Assembly (NCBI RefSeq): GCF_020510565.1
Contig: NZ_CP075189.1
Span: 1,720,501-1,784,500, forward strand
DNA from: Ferribacterium limneticum
GTDB taxonomy: Bacteria; Pseudomonadota; Gammaproteobacteria; Burkholderiales; Rhodocyclaceae
Length of the DNA stretch: 64,000 nt
Direction of reading: 5' to 3'
A program made the translations under genes and the position numbers. Under the pieces are notes generated by a model. That model saw nothing but the letters and a program-made list of their open reading frames with translations, ran no database searches and was not told the origin of the DNA. Positions 9,701 through 17,482 of this stretch are shown here, piece after piece; within the stretch, counting starts at the first letter, position 1, and each line of letters begins with the position of its first letter.

Positions 9701-9898
9701 CTCGATCGGTGCGGCGACCGTCTTGGCCAGCGTTTCAGCCGAAGCGCCCGGGTAGGTCGCGGTGATCAGCACGGTCGGCGGGGCGATCTGCGGATACTGC
9801 GCGATGGGCAGCACCTGCGAGGCAACCAGCCCGGCGATGACGATGATGATCGAGATGACCGACGCAAAAATCGGCCGGTTGATGAAGAATTTGGACAT
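6773..9898 (-). CDS. RND multidrug efflux pump, inner membrane transporter (HAE-1, AcrB/MexB type)
   Basis: This 1041-residue proton-driven drug antiporter matches AcrB length. It starts with the membrane segment MSKFFINRPIFASVISIIIV, followed by the porter-domain motif VENLSYFTSSAAANG and the fourth-helix motif GIVVDDAIVVLENVER, which carries the paired proton-relay aspartates. The second half has the equivalent GLVVLIGLASKNAILIVEFA. It is the middle gene of a three-gene operon: the adaptor gene is nine bases upstream and the outer membrane factor starts one base after its stop. Regulation is probably by the divergent TetR gene at 11227. Confidence 0.97.
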   Translation of the reverse strand: MSKFFINRPIFASVISIIIVIAGLVASQVLPIAQYPQIAPPTVLITATYPGASAETLAKTVAAPIEEQLNGVENLSYFTSSAAANGVVTITATFDVGSNVDIAAVNVNNRVKAAEPRLPAEVRTNGVLVQKRSNDILQVVALESEKGKYSTLFLSNYASLNIADELKRVKGVGDVTIFGAQDYSMRVWLKPDRMAQLGLTTNDISTAIKAQNAQNAAGKIGQEPAPSDQQLVYTVTAKGRLLTPEEFGNIVIRASGPSGTLRLKDVARIELGAYSYEQSVTLDGQPTIAMGVFLQTGANALEVAEKVRQKMDELKKKFPEGMGYVIPFDTTRFVSASINEVVKTLIEAMILVLAVVYIFLQSWRATLIPMVAVPISLIGTFAGLWLFGFSINTLTLFAMVLAIGIVVDDAIVVLENVERLMAEEKLSPKDAAIKAMQQVQGALIAIVLVLVSVFVPVAFLGGIAGQLYKQFAVTVAVSVVLSGVVALTLTPALCALLLKAQHTEHKLFRPFNRLFEKFTRSYTTTVGFTLKHGIVGGLIFALVIGITVFFFRTLPGSFVPAEDQGYLISALMLPDGATLKRTAATGENMRQMLSHDEAVKHTFVVSGFDLIGGGSKPNAGTIFIPLKDWSERQGKAQDLAGKFMGMGMMQADGMALVFNPPPIMGLGTAGGFEVYLQNRLDGDTRKLNEVTQLFIAELQKHPEFTRISTFFRPTVPQLFVEVDEPKALALGIPLAHIYETLQSTMGALYVNDFNKSGRVYRVQLQAEANYRTKPEDLGKVYVRSSTTNAMIPLSAISKVKNVVGPEQVERFNGFVAAKVMGDSKPGISSGDAIKIVEEVAAATLPSGFEISWTGQAFQEKRSSGSSMQAFVFAIIMVFLILAAQYEKWSLPLAVVMAVPFALMGALTAIWLRGMPNDIYFQIGLVVLIGLASKNAILIVEFAAQKYAEGMNVVDAAMEAARLRLRPIVMTSLAFVLGVFPLVKATGAGAAARQSMGTGVFAGMIAATFIATIFIPLFFKWLERGKQMLPAGDADDHQSEEK

Positions 9899-9907
9899 GG
9901 CTGCTCC

Positions 9908-11086
9908 TTAACCCTGCTTGGCCGGTGCCGGTGCAGCTTCCTTGGCTGCAGCGGGGGCGCCTTCCTTGGCCGGGGCCGGGGCACCCGGCTTTTCGCCAGG
10001 GCCATGCGGGGCGACCGGAGCGCCGGGGCGCAGCTTGATCAGGTTGTCGATAATGACCTTGTCGCCAGCCTTCAGGCCGCCGAGGATGACCCAGTCCTTG
10101 CCGCGCCATTCGCCAGCCTGGATCGGACGCGGCGTAACCTTGTCGCCTTCACCGGCCAGCATGACGAGCGGGCCTTGCTCGGTTTGCACGACGGCCGACT
10201 GCGGCACCAGGAAAACGCCATCGCGTTCGCCGGTGAGCAGGCGGATGCGGACGAACTGGCCGGGCAGCAACTGGGTGTCGTGGTTGTCGAACTCGGCGCG
10301 CAGGGCCTGGGTGCCGAGCGTGGTGTCGATGTTGCTGGCCAGGAAATTGAGCTTGCCGGTCTTCGGATAGACCGAGCCGTCGGCCAGGATCAGCTCGACC
10401 CCGCTGACATTCTTGTTGGTCACGCGCCCGCCGGCCAGCTTGGCCAGATCGCTGTCGCCGAGGCTGAAGCGGACCCAGATCGGGTTGCTCTGGTAGATCG
10501 AGGTGAGCAGGCTGTCGGCGCCGGCCGTGATCAGGTTGCCCTCGGATTTGGCGGCGCGGCCGGTGGTGCCGGAAACCGGCGCGGTGACCGTCGTCCATGA
10601 CAGATTCAGCTCGGCCTGACGCAGGGCGGCCTGGGCGATGGCGTTATTCGAGGCGGAGTCGTCGTATTCCTTCTGGCTGATCGCCTTGGCTTCGATCAGG
10701 CCTTTCAGGCGATTCATTTCGCGGCTGGTCTGCTCGGCCTTGGCCTTGGCTTCGGCCAGGGCGATTTCGTAGCTTGAGCGGTCAATCTGGAACAGCGGCT
10801 GGCCGGCCTTGACCGTCTCGCCTTCCTGATACAGGCGCTTGACCAGAATGCCGGCGACGCGGGCGCGTACTTCGGTTTCGCGGGCGCCTTCAGTCTGCGC
10901 CATGACCTCGACCGAACTGGGCACCTTCTGCGGCTGAACTTCCAGCACGGTGACCGGCATCGGCCCCATCGGCGGGCCGCCGGCCGGCTTGTTGTCCGAG
11001 CAGCCGGTGAGCAGGGCGGTGCCAAGAACCGTTGCACCGAGAAGGGTCGAAAGCGTCGTACGCCGCAGCAGATTTCCGGAAATCAT
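9908..11086 (-). CDS. RND efflux periplasmic adaptor (AcrA/MexA family lipoprotein)
   Basis: This membrane-fusion protein of 392 residues bridges the pump and the outer membrane channel. The N-terminus has a lipoprotein signal with lipobox LLTGC (MISGNLLRRTTLST...). The barrel-sandwich half motif EVRARVAGILVKRLYQEGETVKAGQPLF and a coiled-coil hairpin follow (LAEAKAKAEQTSREMNRLKGL). The C-terminal tail is rich in Ala/Pro/Lys. I chose the ATG at 11086 because it begins the signal peptide and has GGAGT upstream; a longer frame to 11194 would run across the operator. It is the first gene of the pump operon. Confidence 0.96.
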   Translation of the reverse strand: MISGNLLRRTTLSTLLGATVLGTALLTGCSDNKPAGGPPMGPMPVTVLEVQPQKVPSSVEVMAQTEGARETEVRARVAGILVKRLYQEGETVKAGQPLFQIDRSSYEIALAEAKAKAEQTSREMNRLKGLIEAKAISQKEYDDSASNNAIAQAALRQAELNLSWTTVTAPVSGTTGRAAKSEGNLITAGADSLLTSIYQSNPIWVRFSLGDSDLAKLAGGRVTNKNVSGVELILADGSVYPKTGKLNFLASNIDTTLGTQALRAEFDNHDTQLLPGQFVRIRLLTGERDGVFLVPQSAVVQTEQGPLVMLAGEGDKVTPRPIQAGEWRGKDWVILGGLKAGDKVIIDNLIKLRPGAPVAPHGPGEKPGAPAPAKEGAPAAAKEAAPAPAKQG

Positions 11087-11122
11087 GGGGAAGGACTCCA
11101 AATTTAGAAAAGTTTGGGCTAT

Positions 11123-11150
11123 TATATACAAACACGAATGTATGTAAAAT
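11123..11150. promoter_or_regulatory. TetR/AcrR-type operator between pump operon and regulator
   Basis: The AT-rich palindrome has arms TATACAAACA and GAATGTATGTA, closely resembling the known AcrR operator class (TACATACA...TGTATGTA). It lies in the divergent intergenic region 37 bases upstream of the adaptor ATG and about 77 bases before the TetR GTG, so it can control both. Confidence 0.75.
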
Positions 11151-11226
11151 ATTTTCGGTGTCGAAGTTGATGGCTTAACATTGGCAACGGCCAAGCCAGA
11201 AAGTTGCCAGGCCGGGAGAGGACAAA

Positions 11227-11847
11227 GTGGTCAGAAAAACCAAGGAAGACGCGGAAAAAACCCGTCAGGACATTATCGGATCGGCGCGCACGGTGTTTCA
11301 CGAATGCGGCGTCAGCCGTTCGACGCTGGAAAAAATTGCCAAGGAGGCCGGTGTCACGCGCGGTGCCATCTACTGGCATTTCAAGGACAAGGCCGAGCTG
11401 TTTTTCGCCATGCGCGAAGATGTTTTCGCACCTATGGTCGAGAGGACAGACTCCCTGCTCTTTTCCGAAGCCTACGATAACCCGCTCGACGCCATCGAAG
11501 CCTCGCTGAAAGAATTTTTCCGCGTCCTCGACGATTGCCCGGTGGTGCGCGAAGTCTTCGAAATCATGATTTCACGCTGCGAATACGTCGATGAATTCGC
11601 CGCCGTCCAGGAAGAGGCCGGCCGCCCGGCCTACGAATTCCTCGAAAAAATGGAACGCTTCTACCGCAAGGCAGCGGACAAGGGCGCCTTGCGCCTGGGT
11701 CTCGACCCGGAGGCGACGGCGCGCGATACCTGGGCGTTCACCAGCGGCCTGCTGCACCTGATGCTCGGTTGCCAGAAAGGCTCCGACCTCGACAAGCGGA
11801 TTCCGGCGATGATCACCATGCACATGGCGTTGCGGCGACGGGCTTAG
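11227..11847 (+). CDS. TetR-family repressor of the RND pump (AcrR/TtgR type)
   Basis: This 206-residue dimeric DNA-binding repressor has an N-terminal helix-turn-helix (SRSTLEKIAKEAGVTRGAIYWHFKDKAELF, residues about 33-62) typical of AcrR/TtgR regulators and a C-terminal helical ligand domain. The start is GTG at 11227, preceded by GGGAGAGG. It is divergent from the pump operon with an AcrR-like palindrome between. The inferred role is repression of the pump and of itself until a toxic ligand binds. Confidence 0.93.
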   Translation: MVRKTKEDAEKTRQDIIGSARTVFHECGVSRSTLEKIAKEAGVTRGAIYWHFKDKAELFFAMREDVFAPMVERTDSLLFSEAYDNPLDAIEASLKEFFRVLDDCPVVREVFEIMISRCEYVDEFAAVQEEAGRPAYEFLEKMERFYRKAADKGALRLGLDPEATARDTWAFTSGLLHLMLGCQKGSDLDKRIPAMITMHMALRRRA

Positions 11848-11939
11848 GTTTTACGATAAGGTTTCATTGATACAGATCGGGTGCACTGACGGCATTCCTG
11901 CGTTATTGTTGGCTCCTGCGAGTTCTGGATTTTTGTCTT

Positions 11940-13517
11940 TTGGAAGCTTACGTACTCTCTGCTACCGGTCGTGTCGTTCCCCGCGTCGTACGTGAGCGGC
12001 GCTGGTGGCTGATCCTGCTTGTAGTCTGGGGCGCGGTTGTCGGGGTGTCGCTGCAATCCCACAACGAGCAGACGCGCCAGCAAGCGACCGAGGTGGCTGT
12101 CGAAGGCGCTCGCAACATGTTCCGGATGGTGTTGCTGACCCGCAACTGGAACTCCAGTCATGGCGGCATCTATGTGCCGGTGACGCCTTACACGCAGCCG
12201 AATCCCTACCTTGTGCATCCGCGTCGCGATGTCCGGACGACCGACGGGGTCGAAATGACCATGGTCAATCCGGCTTATATGACCCGCCTCATCGGCGAAA
12301 CGGCCGAAGCCTCGTCCGGCGCCATTTTCCGCCTGAGCAGCCTGCGCCCGATCCGCCCCGGAAACGAGCCGGATGCCTGGGAACGGCAGGCACTGCTCTC
12401 CTTCGAGCAGGGCATCAAGGAAACCACAGGCGTCGAGCGCGGCCCGCAGGGGGCGATGTTGCGCTACATGGCGCCACTGCCGGTCAAGAAAAGTTGCCTC
12501 GACTGCCATGCCCGGCAGGGTTATCAGGTTGGCGATGTGCGCGGTGGCCTGAGCGTTTCGCAGCGCTACGAGCCGATCGAGGAGGTGGTTGCGGCCGGCG
12601 AGCGCGAGGCCCGGATTACCTACGGCATCGGTTTCGTGCTGGTGGTGGCGGCCGGCTGGTTCCTGCTCGAAGTCCTGCGCCGCCGCTGGTTCGAGCTGGC
12701 GCACAAGGTCGATGAACTGGAGGCCTCGCAGAGCCAGTTGCTGCAGTCGGAAAAAATGGCTTCGATTGGCCAGTTGGCAGCCGGGGTGGCCCATGAAATC
12801 AACAATCCGGTCGGTTTCGTCAATTCCAATCTCGGGTCGCTGAAAAATTACAGCGAGCAGATGATTGCCCTGCTCGAGCGTTGCCGCAGCGGCCAGGCCA
12901 GCGAGGCCGATTTTGCGGCCATCGATTTCGATTATCTCAAGGACGATCTGGGCGATCTGCTCACGGAGTCGCGCGACGGTCTGGAGCGCGTCAAGAAGAT
13001 CGTCGTCGATCTCAAGAATTATTCGCGTATCGACGAATCCGCCTGGCAGGATGCCGACCTCAACAGCGGCATCGAAAGCACGCTCAACGTGGCCTGGAAC
13101 GAGCTGAAATACAAGGCCGATGTCGTCCGCGAACTCGGCGACCTGCCGCCGGTGCCTTGCGTTGCGGCGCAGATCAACCAGGTGGTGATGAATCTGCTGG
13201 TCAATGCGGTTCATGCCATCGAGACCCACGGCACGATTACGGTGCGCAGCGGCCACGATGACACCTGGGCCTGGATCGAGGTGGCTGATACCGGCAAGGG
13301 CATGACGCCGGCCGTCATGAAGCGCATTTTCGAGCCGTTCTACACCACCAAGCCGGTCGGCAAGGGCACCGGGCTGGGGCTTTCGCTGTCCTACGACATC
13401 GTCAGGAAACACGATGGCCGCATCGAGGTGAGCAGCGAAGTCGGTGTCGGCTCGACCTTCCGGGTCGTGCTGCCCTTGCAGGGCAAAAAGCCGGATGGCG
13501 CGGCAAGCCCGGAATAA
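11940..13517 (+). CDS. Membrane histidine kinase with a DUF3365/Tll0287-like heme-type sensor
   Basis: This 525-residue protein has a transmembrane helix near residues 22-40, a periplasmic sensor of the DUF3365 (Tll0287-like) kind to about residue 215, a second helix at about 225-243, then HisKA and HATPase domains. The sensor carries one c-type heme motif CLDCH near residue 185, which predicts covalent heme and redox or gas sensing. The kinase has the H-box GVAHEINNPVG (His near 285), the N-box MNLLVNAVHAIE and the G-box KGTGLGLSLSYD. The apparent start is TTG at 11940; no in-frame ATG precedes the first helix, so the start is uncertain. No response regulator is adjacent. Confidence 0.88.
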   Translation: MEAYVLSATGRVVPRVVRERRWWLILLVVWGAVVGVSLQSHNEQTRQQATEVAVEGARNMFRMVLLTRNWNSSHGGIYVPVTPYTQPNPYLVHPRRDVRTTDGVEMTMVNPAYMTRLIGETAEASSGAIFRLSSLRPIRPGNEPDAWERQALLSFEQGIKETTGVERGPQGAMLRYMAPLPVKKSCLDCHARQGYQVGDVRGGLSVSQRYEPIEEVVAAGEREARITYGIGFVLVVAAGWFLLEVLRRRWFELAHKVDELEASQSQLLQSEKMASIGQLAAGVAHEINNPVGFVNSNLGSLKNYSEQMIALLERCRSGQASEADFAAIDFDYLKDDLGDLLTESRDGLERVKKIVVDLKNYSRIDESAWQDADLNSGIESTLNVAWNELKYKADVVRELGDLPPVPCVAAQINQVVMNLLVNAVHAIETHGTITVRSGHDDTWAWIEVADTGKGMTPAVMKRIFEPFYTTKPVGKGTGLGLSLSYDIVRKHDGRIEVSSEVGVGSTFRVVLPLQGKKPDGAASPE

Positions 13518-13631
13518 CGGCCGCTAGTATCCAAAGAAATTTGCGGGTCGGGCGCATCAAATCGGCGCACGGTCATCTGGCGGCAATGCGCGGCCTCGAT
13601 AATCGGGCACGACCAGATGAGGATGCCCGTC

Positions 13632-13889
13632 ATGACACGAACTGCCGCAGCATGGCTGCGCGCCTACGCCAATTGGATGCGCCGGTTGCCGCAAGCGACG
13701 GGAATGATGTTCGCGGCCCGTTCATCGCTCGGGCGCCGGGTCAAGATTGGCCTCTTCGGCGTCGGCGTGGTCTTGCCCCTGGGTTCGCTGATCTGGGCGT
13801 TGCTGTTCTGGCACGGCAATGGCGTGACTCGACGGGCCGTGCTGGTGCCGGCCGATGACGCTAAACCCAAGTTGCCTGGCGAGGCCTAG
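13632..13889 (+). CDS. Small single-span membrane protein, unknown function
   Basis: This 85-residue protein has a basic, Arg-rich N-terminus (RTAAAWLRAYANWMRR), one strong membrane helix (IGLFGVGVVLPLGSLIWALLFW) and a short C-terminal tail. I do not recognise a family. GAGG lies nine bases before the ATG at 13632; in-frame ATGs at 13617 and 13623 are alternatives. It follows the histidine kinase gene and converges with the spermidine-synthase-like gene two bases beyond its stop. Confidence 0.5.
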   Translation: MTRTAAAWLRAYANWMRRLPQATGMMFAARSSLGRRVKIGLFGVGVVLPLGSLIWALLFWHGNGVTRRAVLVPADDAKPKLPGEA

Positions 13890-13891
13890 AT

Positions 13892-15229
13892 TTACCTTGC
13901 CCGGTCGAGGTCGGCCCGGTTTTTCTCGTCGACGTAAATGCCCGTTTCGCCCGGCCGGCTGCTGGCGAAGCAGCTGATTTCGACGTTGGCCAGCGCCTTG
14001 GCCTTGTGCAGCACGTCCACGGCGCAACGGCCGAAAACGCTGTCGATGGTGGCGAGCAGGTTGCGGGCGTAGGGCGTTTCCAGTTTGCCATCGAGAATCA
14101 GGTTGGCGAGCAGCACGCCGTCCGGCTTGAGCACGCGGCGCGTGCTGGCCCAGAATTCGCGGGTGACGAGGTGGCTGGGAATCGAGGTGTGTGAGCTGTA
14201 GACATCGACGACGACGGCATCGAAGCGGCGCTCACTGGTCGCCACGAAACGGCGGGCATCGTCGGCGATGAATTCGCCGCGGGCCGGTTCGCGCAGGAAA
14301 TACTTTTCGGCGATGTCGCGGATCGCCGGGTCGATATCGACGTAGGTGTAGCGGTTGAGCGGTTCGTGGTGCGACAGCGTGAAGCCGCCGGCGCCGAGGA
14401 CGAGGATGTCCTTGCCCGTGAAGCCGAGGTCGTCGAGCAGGATCTGGCGCAGGTGTTTGATGTAACGCGTGTAGTTGGGCGGGTATGAATTGTCGATGAG
14501 CGAGGCGGTGGACTTGTTGACCCAAAAGGCGCGCGGGTTATTTTGGCCCGGGAGATCGACGGCGCCGATGACATATTCGGCGTAGGCCGTGTCGGCCGTG
14601 ACGTCGTGCTGCAGGTTGAAGCCGGCAGCCATTGCCACGGTCAACCCGGAAAAAAGCCAAGATTTGAAATCTTTCCCGGCCAGCAGCAGGGTGCCGATGA
14701 GCAGACCCAGCGCGCAGGCGAAGACGGCGGCCGAAACGCCGAGCCACTGCATGACGATGAGCGAAAGGCTGATCGAACCGAGGAAGGAACCGAGGGTGGA
14801 CCAGTAGAGCGCCAGGCCGCTTGCCTCGCCGGTGCGTTCGGCTTTCATGAGGTTGGTCAGGATTGGCACGGTCTGGCCGAGCAGCCAGGCCAGCGGGCAA
14901 AGCACGCCGCCGATGAAGACGAGGTAGGCGACGAGCACCGGCTGCAGGTGGGCGAACATCCAGTCCACGCTGATACCGGCCAGCCCGATGCCGGCCAGCG
15001 CGGCGGCGATCAGGAAATTGCGGGCGACGATGTTGAGGTAGTTGCCGGCGACCCTGGCGCCCGAGGCGTAACCGAGCGCCAGCGCGAGCAGGAAGAAGCC
15101 GATGGTCGGCGCCGTGACGACGATGGAGCTGCCGATGTGCGGCACCAGCCGGCGCAGCGCGATGACTTCGGCGCCGAGCGAGCAGAAGCCTTCGATGAAG
15201 ACGATGGCGTAGATCAGGAAACGGGACAT
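13892..15229 (-). CDS. Membrane-anchored spermidine-synthase-like protein
   Basis: This 445-residue fusion has six or seven hydrophobic helices in the first 200 residues (FIEGFCSLGAEVIALRRLVP at the start) followed by a SAM-binding spermidine-synthase fold. The latter is recognised by DILVLGAGGFTLSHH, YVDIDPAIRDIAEKYF, FIADDARRFV and FDAVVVDVYSSHTSIPSHLVT. Whether it makes a polyamine or aminopropylates something else is unknown. The next gene in the same direction is a CNNM protein resembling the polyamine exporter PaeA. Bases 14632-14671 (residues about 186-199, DFKSWLFSGLTVAM) are a sense copy of the dispersed 40-bp repeat and form the last membrane helix. Confidence 0.88.
   Translation of the reverse strand: MSRFLIYAIVFIEGFCSLGAEVIALRRLVPHIGSSIVVTAPTIGFFLLALALGYASGARVAGNYLNIVARNFLIAAALAGIGLAGISVDWMFAHLQPVLVAYLVFIGGVLCPLAWLLGQTVPILTNLMKAERTGEASGLALYWSTLGSFLGSISLSLIVMQWLGVSAAVFACALGLLIGTLLLAGKDFKSWLFSGLTVAMAAGFNLQHDVTADTAYAEYVIGAVDLPGQNNPRAFWVNKSTASLIDNSYPPNYTRYIKHLRQILLDDLGFTGKDILVLGAGGFTLSHHEPLNRYTYVDIDPAIRDIAEKYFLREPARGEFIADDARRFVATSERRFDAVVVDVYSSHTSIPSHLVTREFWASTRRVLKPDGVLLANLILDGKLETPYARNLLATIDSVFGRCAVDVLHKAKALANVEISCFASSRPGETGIYVDEKNRADLDRAR
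14632..14671 (-). repeat. Dispersed 40-bp repeat, copy 3 (inside a membrane helix)
   Basis: Copy in minus orientation, sense to the spermidine-synthase-like gene. It reads GATTTCAAATCTTGGC then TCCGGGTTGACCGTGGCAA. It is translated in the same frame as copy 2 (F-K-x-x-x-F-x-G-L-T-V-A). Confidence 0.8.
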
Positions 15230-15258
15230 CGCCCGATTATCGCCTGCGGCGGCAGGTT

Positions 15259-16548
15259 TTACGCGGTCGGCGGCAGGCGCGTGACGAGTAGCTGGTCGAT
15301 CCGGTTACGGTCGACGTCGATGACCTCGAACTTGAGGCCGCCATGGACCACGCTGTCGGTGCGTTTGGGCAGCTTGCGCAGCATGTACATCATGAAGCCG
15401 GCGACGGTTTCGTACTGGCTGTCGTCGGGGAAGGGCGGCAGGTCGAGTTCGGTCTCGACATCGCCAATCGGCGTCAGGCCGTCGATCAGCCACGAATCGG
15501 CGTCGCGACGGACGATCTGGGCTTCGTCGCTGTCGATCAGCGGGTCGCCGACCAGCGTGCTGGTCAGGTCGTTGAGGGTGATCAGGCCGACGATTAGCGC
15601 GTACTCGTTGATGATCAGGGCAAAATCCTCGCGGCCGGCGCGGAAATGACCGAGGATTTCCGACAGCGTCAGGGTGTCGGGCAGGATCAGGGCGGGATTG
15701 AGCAGCGGCGTGTCGAGCCCCAGCGGCTGGCCGGCGATGATGCGGCTGAGCAGGTCCTTGGCGTCGACGTAGCCGAGCGGCTGGTCGATTTCGCCGCGGC
15801 AGACCGGGTATTTCGAGTGCGGGCGGGTCGCCAGCTTGGCGCGCAGGCTGGCCTCCTCCTCGTCAACATCGAGCCAGACGATGGCGTCGCGCGTGGTCAT
15901 CGACGATGGCGCCGTCCGCGTGTCGAGTTCGAGCACGTTCTCAATCATCTGCTGCTCCTGCTCGGCGACCACGCCGGCATCGGCCCCGGCCTGGGCGAGG
16001 GCGACGATGTCCTCGGTGGTGACGTCGTCCGGGCGCTTCTGGGGCAGGCCAAGGGCCGACAGGATGCGGCTGGCGATGCCGTTGAAGGCCCAGATCAGCG
16101 GCGACAGCAAACGGATGCACAGCGTCATCGGGCCGGCGATGCGCAACGCGATGCGCTCGGGGGCGACGATGGCAATGCGTTTCGGCACGAGGTCGGCGAA
16201 GAGGATGAAAACCGAGGTGACGAGCAGGAAGGAAAGCACCGTGGCCAGCGTATCGGCGGTTTCCGGGCTGGCGAAGTACGGGATGAGCAGGGTCGTGAAG
16301 TACGGCGCGTAGGCTCCTTCGCCGAGGATGCCGGCGAGGATGGCGACGGCGTTGAGGCCGATCTGGATGGTCGTGAAGAAATGGCCGGGTTGGGCCTGCA
16401 GGGCCAGGGCCAGCCTCGCCCGCGCCTCGCCGTCGTCGGCCAGTTGTTGGAGCTTGAGCTTGCGGGCGGCGGCCAGGGCGATTTCCGAGGTGGCGAAAAA
16501 GGCGCTGGCGGCGATCAGCAGCAGGATGATCAGGGTGCTCTCGAACAT
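15259..16548 (-). CDS. CNNM/CorB-family transporter (YtfL/PaeA-like; DUF21, CBS pair, CorC_HlyC)
   Basis: This 429-residue membrane protein has an N-terminal DUF21 region with three or four helices (IILLLIAASAFFATSEIALAAAR), a CBS-pair region (MTTRDAIVWLDV; HSKYPVCRGEIDQPLGYV; FALIINEYALIVGLITLNDL) and a C-terminal CorC_HlyC domain (LIDGLTPIGDVETELDL, YETVAGFMMYML). Members of this family are ion exporters; the E. coli relative YtfL (PaeA) exports putrescine and cadaverine. The adjacent downstream spermidine-synthase-like gene fits a polyamine link, but that is inference only. Confidence 0.88.
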   Translation of the reverse strand: MFESTLIILLLIAASAFFATSEIALAAARKLKLQQLADDGEARARLALALQAQPGHFFTTIQIGLNAVAILAGILGEGAYAPYFTTLLIPYFASPETADTLATVLSFLLVTSVFILFADLVPKRIAIVAPERIALRIAGPMTLCIRLLSPLIWAFNGIASRILSALGLPQKRPDDVTTEDIVALAQAGADAGVVAEQEQQMIENVLELDTRTAPSSMTTRDAIVWLDVDEEEASLRAKLATRPHSKYPVCRGEIDQPLGYVDAKDLLSRIIAGQPLGLDTPLLNPALILPDTLTLSEILGHFRAGREDFALIINEYALIVGLITLNDLTSTLVGDPLIDSDEAQIVRRDADSWLIDGLTPIGDVETELDLPPFPDDSQYETVAGFMMYMLRKLPKRTDSVVHGGLKFEVIDVDRNRIDQLLVTRLPPTA

Positions 16549-16593
16549 GCGGTGCCTCGGGTTATCCGGTCAGGGAATTATCCCCTTTGCCGT

Positions 16594-17478
16594 TCAGTTG
16601 CGGTGCAACTTCTGCCACATGCTGACGCTGAAGACAGCCAGCCCGAGCCAGATCAGCCCGAAACTGACCAGGCGCTCGATCTGCAATGGCTCGCCGAAAA
16701 TCCAGATGGCGGTGACGAACTGCATGGTCGGGTTGATGTACATGAGCATGCCGACGGTGGCCAGGTCGAGGCGCTGGGTGGCGGCGGCGAAGGCCATGAG
16801 GGGCAGGGCGGTCATGATGCCGGAGCCGATCAGCAAGGCTGCGGTCCACCCCGAAAAAAGGCTGAAAACCATGTGCCCGTGTTGCGCCTGCCAGGCTGCG
16901 TAGATCAGGCAGATGGGCAGCATGGCCAGGGTTTCCAGCCACAAGCCCGAGATCGCATCGACCGGCACCTGTTTGCGCAACAGGCCGTAGCTGCCGAAGG
17001 TGCCGGCGAGAAACAGCGAAATCCACGGCACTGTGCCAAGGGCCAGCAGTTCGTTGCCGACGGCAACGCCGGCCAGTGCGATGGCTAGCCATTCCTTGCG
17101 ATTGAGTTTTTCTTTCAGGACGAGCAGGCCAAGCAGCACGTTGACCATGGGTGTCAGGAAATAGCCGAGGCTGGCCGCGACGAGTTGATGCTGGTCGAGC
17201 GCCCAGAGGAAGCCGAGCCAGTTGCTGCCGAGGAGCAGCGCAGCGATGCTCAGGCGAACGAGGTGATGCGGCGTGCGGAACATGGCGATGACCTTGTCCC
17301 AGCGCCGGCGCAGCGTCAGCAACAGGGTAACGAAGACAAAAGCCCAGGCGGTGCGGTTGGACAGGATGTCCATCGGCGAGATTTCCGCCAGTTGCCGGAA
17401 GTAAATCGGAAAGCAGCCCCAGATGACGTAGGCGAGCAGGCCGAAGCCGATGCCGGCCAGTTGCGGTTTGGGTTGCAC
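16594..17478 (-). CDS. rarD: EamA-family permease RarD
   Basis: This 294-residue protein has about ten predicted helices in the drug/metabolite transporter superfamily. The RarD-type start PKPQLAGIGFGLLAYVIWGCFPIYF and the segment RTAWAFVFVTLLL are recognisable, as is GYFLTPMVNVLLGLLVLKEKLNRKEWLAI in the second half. The start is GTG at 17478 (or TTG at 17481), a few bases after the stop of the DUF599 gene, which suggests translational coupling; a longer frame inside that gene is rejected. Substrate is unknown. RarD was named from chloramphenicol-sensitivity phenotypes. Confidence 0.88.
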   Translation of the reverse strand: MQPKPQLAGIGFGLLAYVIWGCFPIYFRQLAEISPMDILSNRTAWAFVFVTLLLTLRRRWDKVIAMFRTPHHLVRLSIAALLLGSNWLGFLWALDQHQLVAASLGYFLTPMVNVLLGLLVLKEKLNRKEWLAIALAGVAVGNELLALGTVPWISLFLAGTFGSYGLLRKQVPVDAISGLWLETLAMLPICLIYAAWQAQHGHMVFSLFSGWTAALLIGSGIMTALPLMAFAAATQRLDLATVGMLMYINPTMQFVTAIWIFGEPLQIERLVSFGLIWLGLAVFSVSMWQKLHRN

Positions 17479-17482
17479 CAAC

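Noticed and set aside
8816..10600. Long plus-strand open frame (594 codons) opposite the RND pump and adaptor genes
   Set aside because: It is antisense to clear family proteins and its translation is Arg/Gly/Asp/His-rich shadow sequence, expected from GC-rich codon bias.
13541..13858. Plus-strand frame of 105 codons overlapping the small membrane protein
   Set aside because: Arg/Ala-rich off-frame reading; the overlapping frame with a membrane helix and ribosome site is more credible.
16846..16885. Possible degraded copy of the 40-bp repeat in rarD (VFSLFSGWTAA on the minus strand)
   Set aside because: Only about three quarters of the bases in the core match and the GACCG core lacks its partner; it may be chance in a membrane helix.
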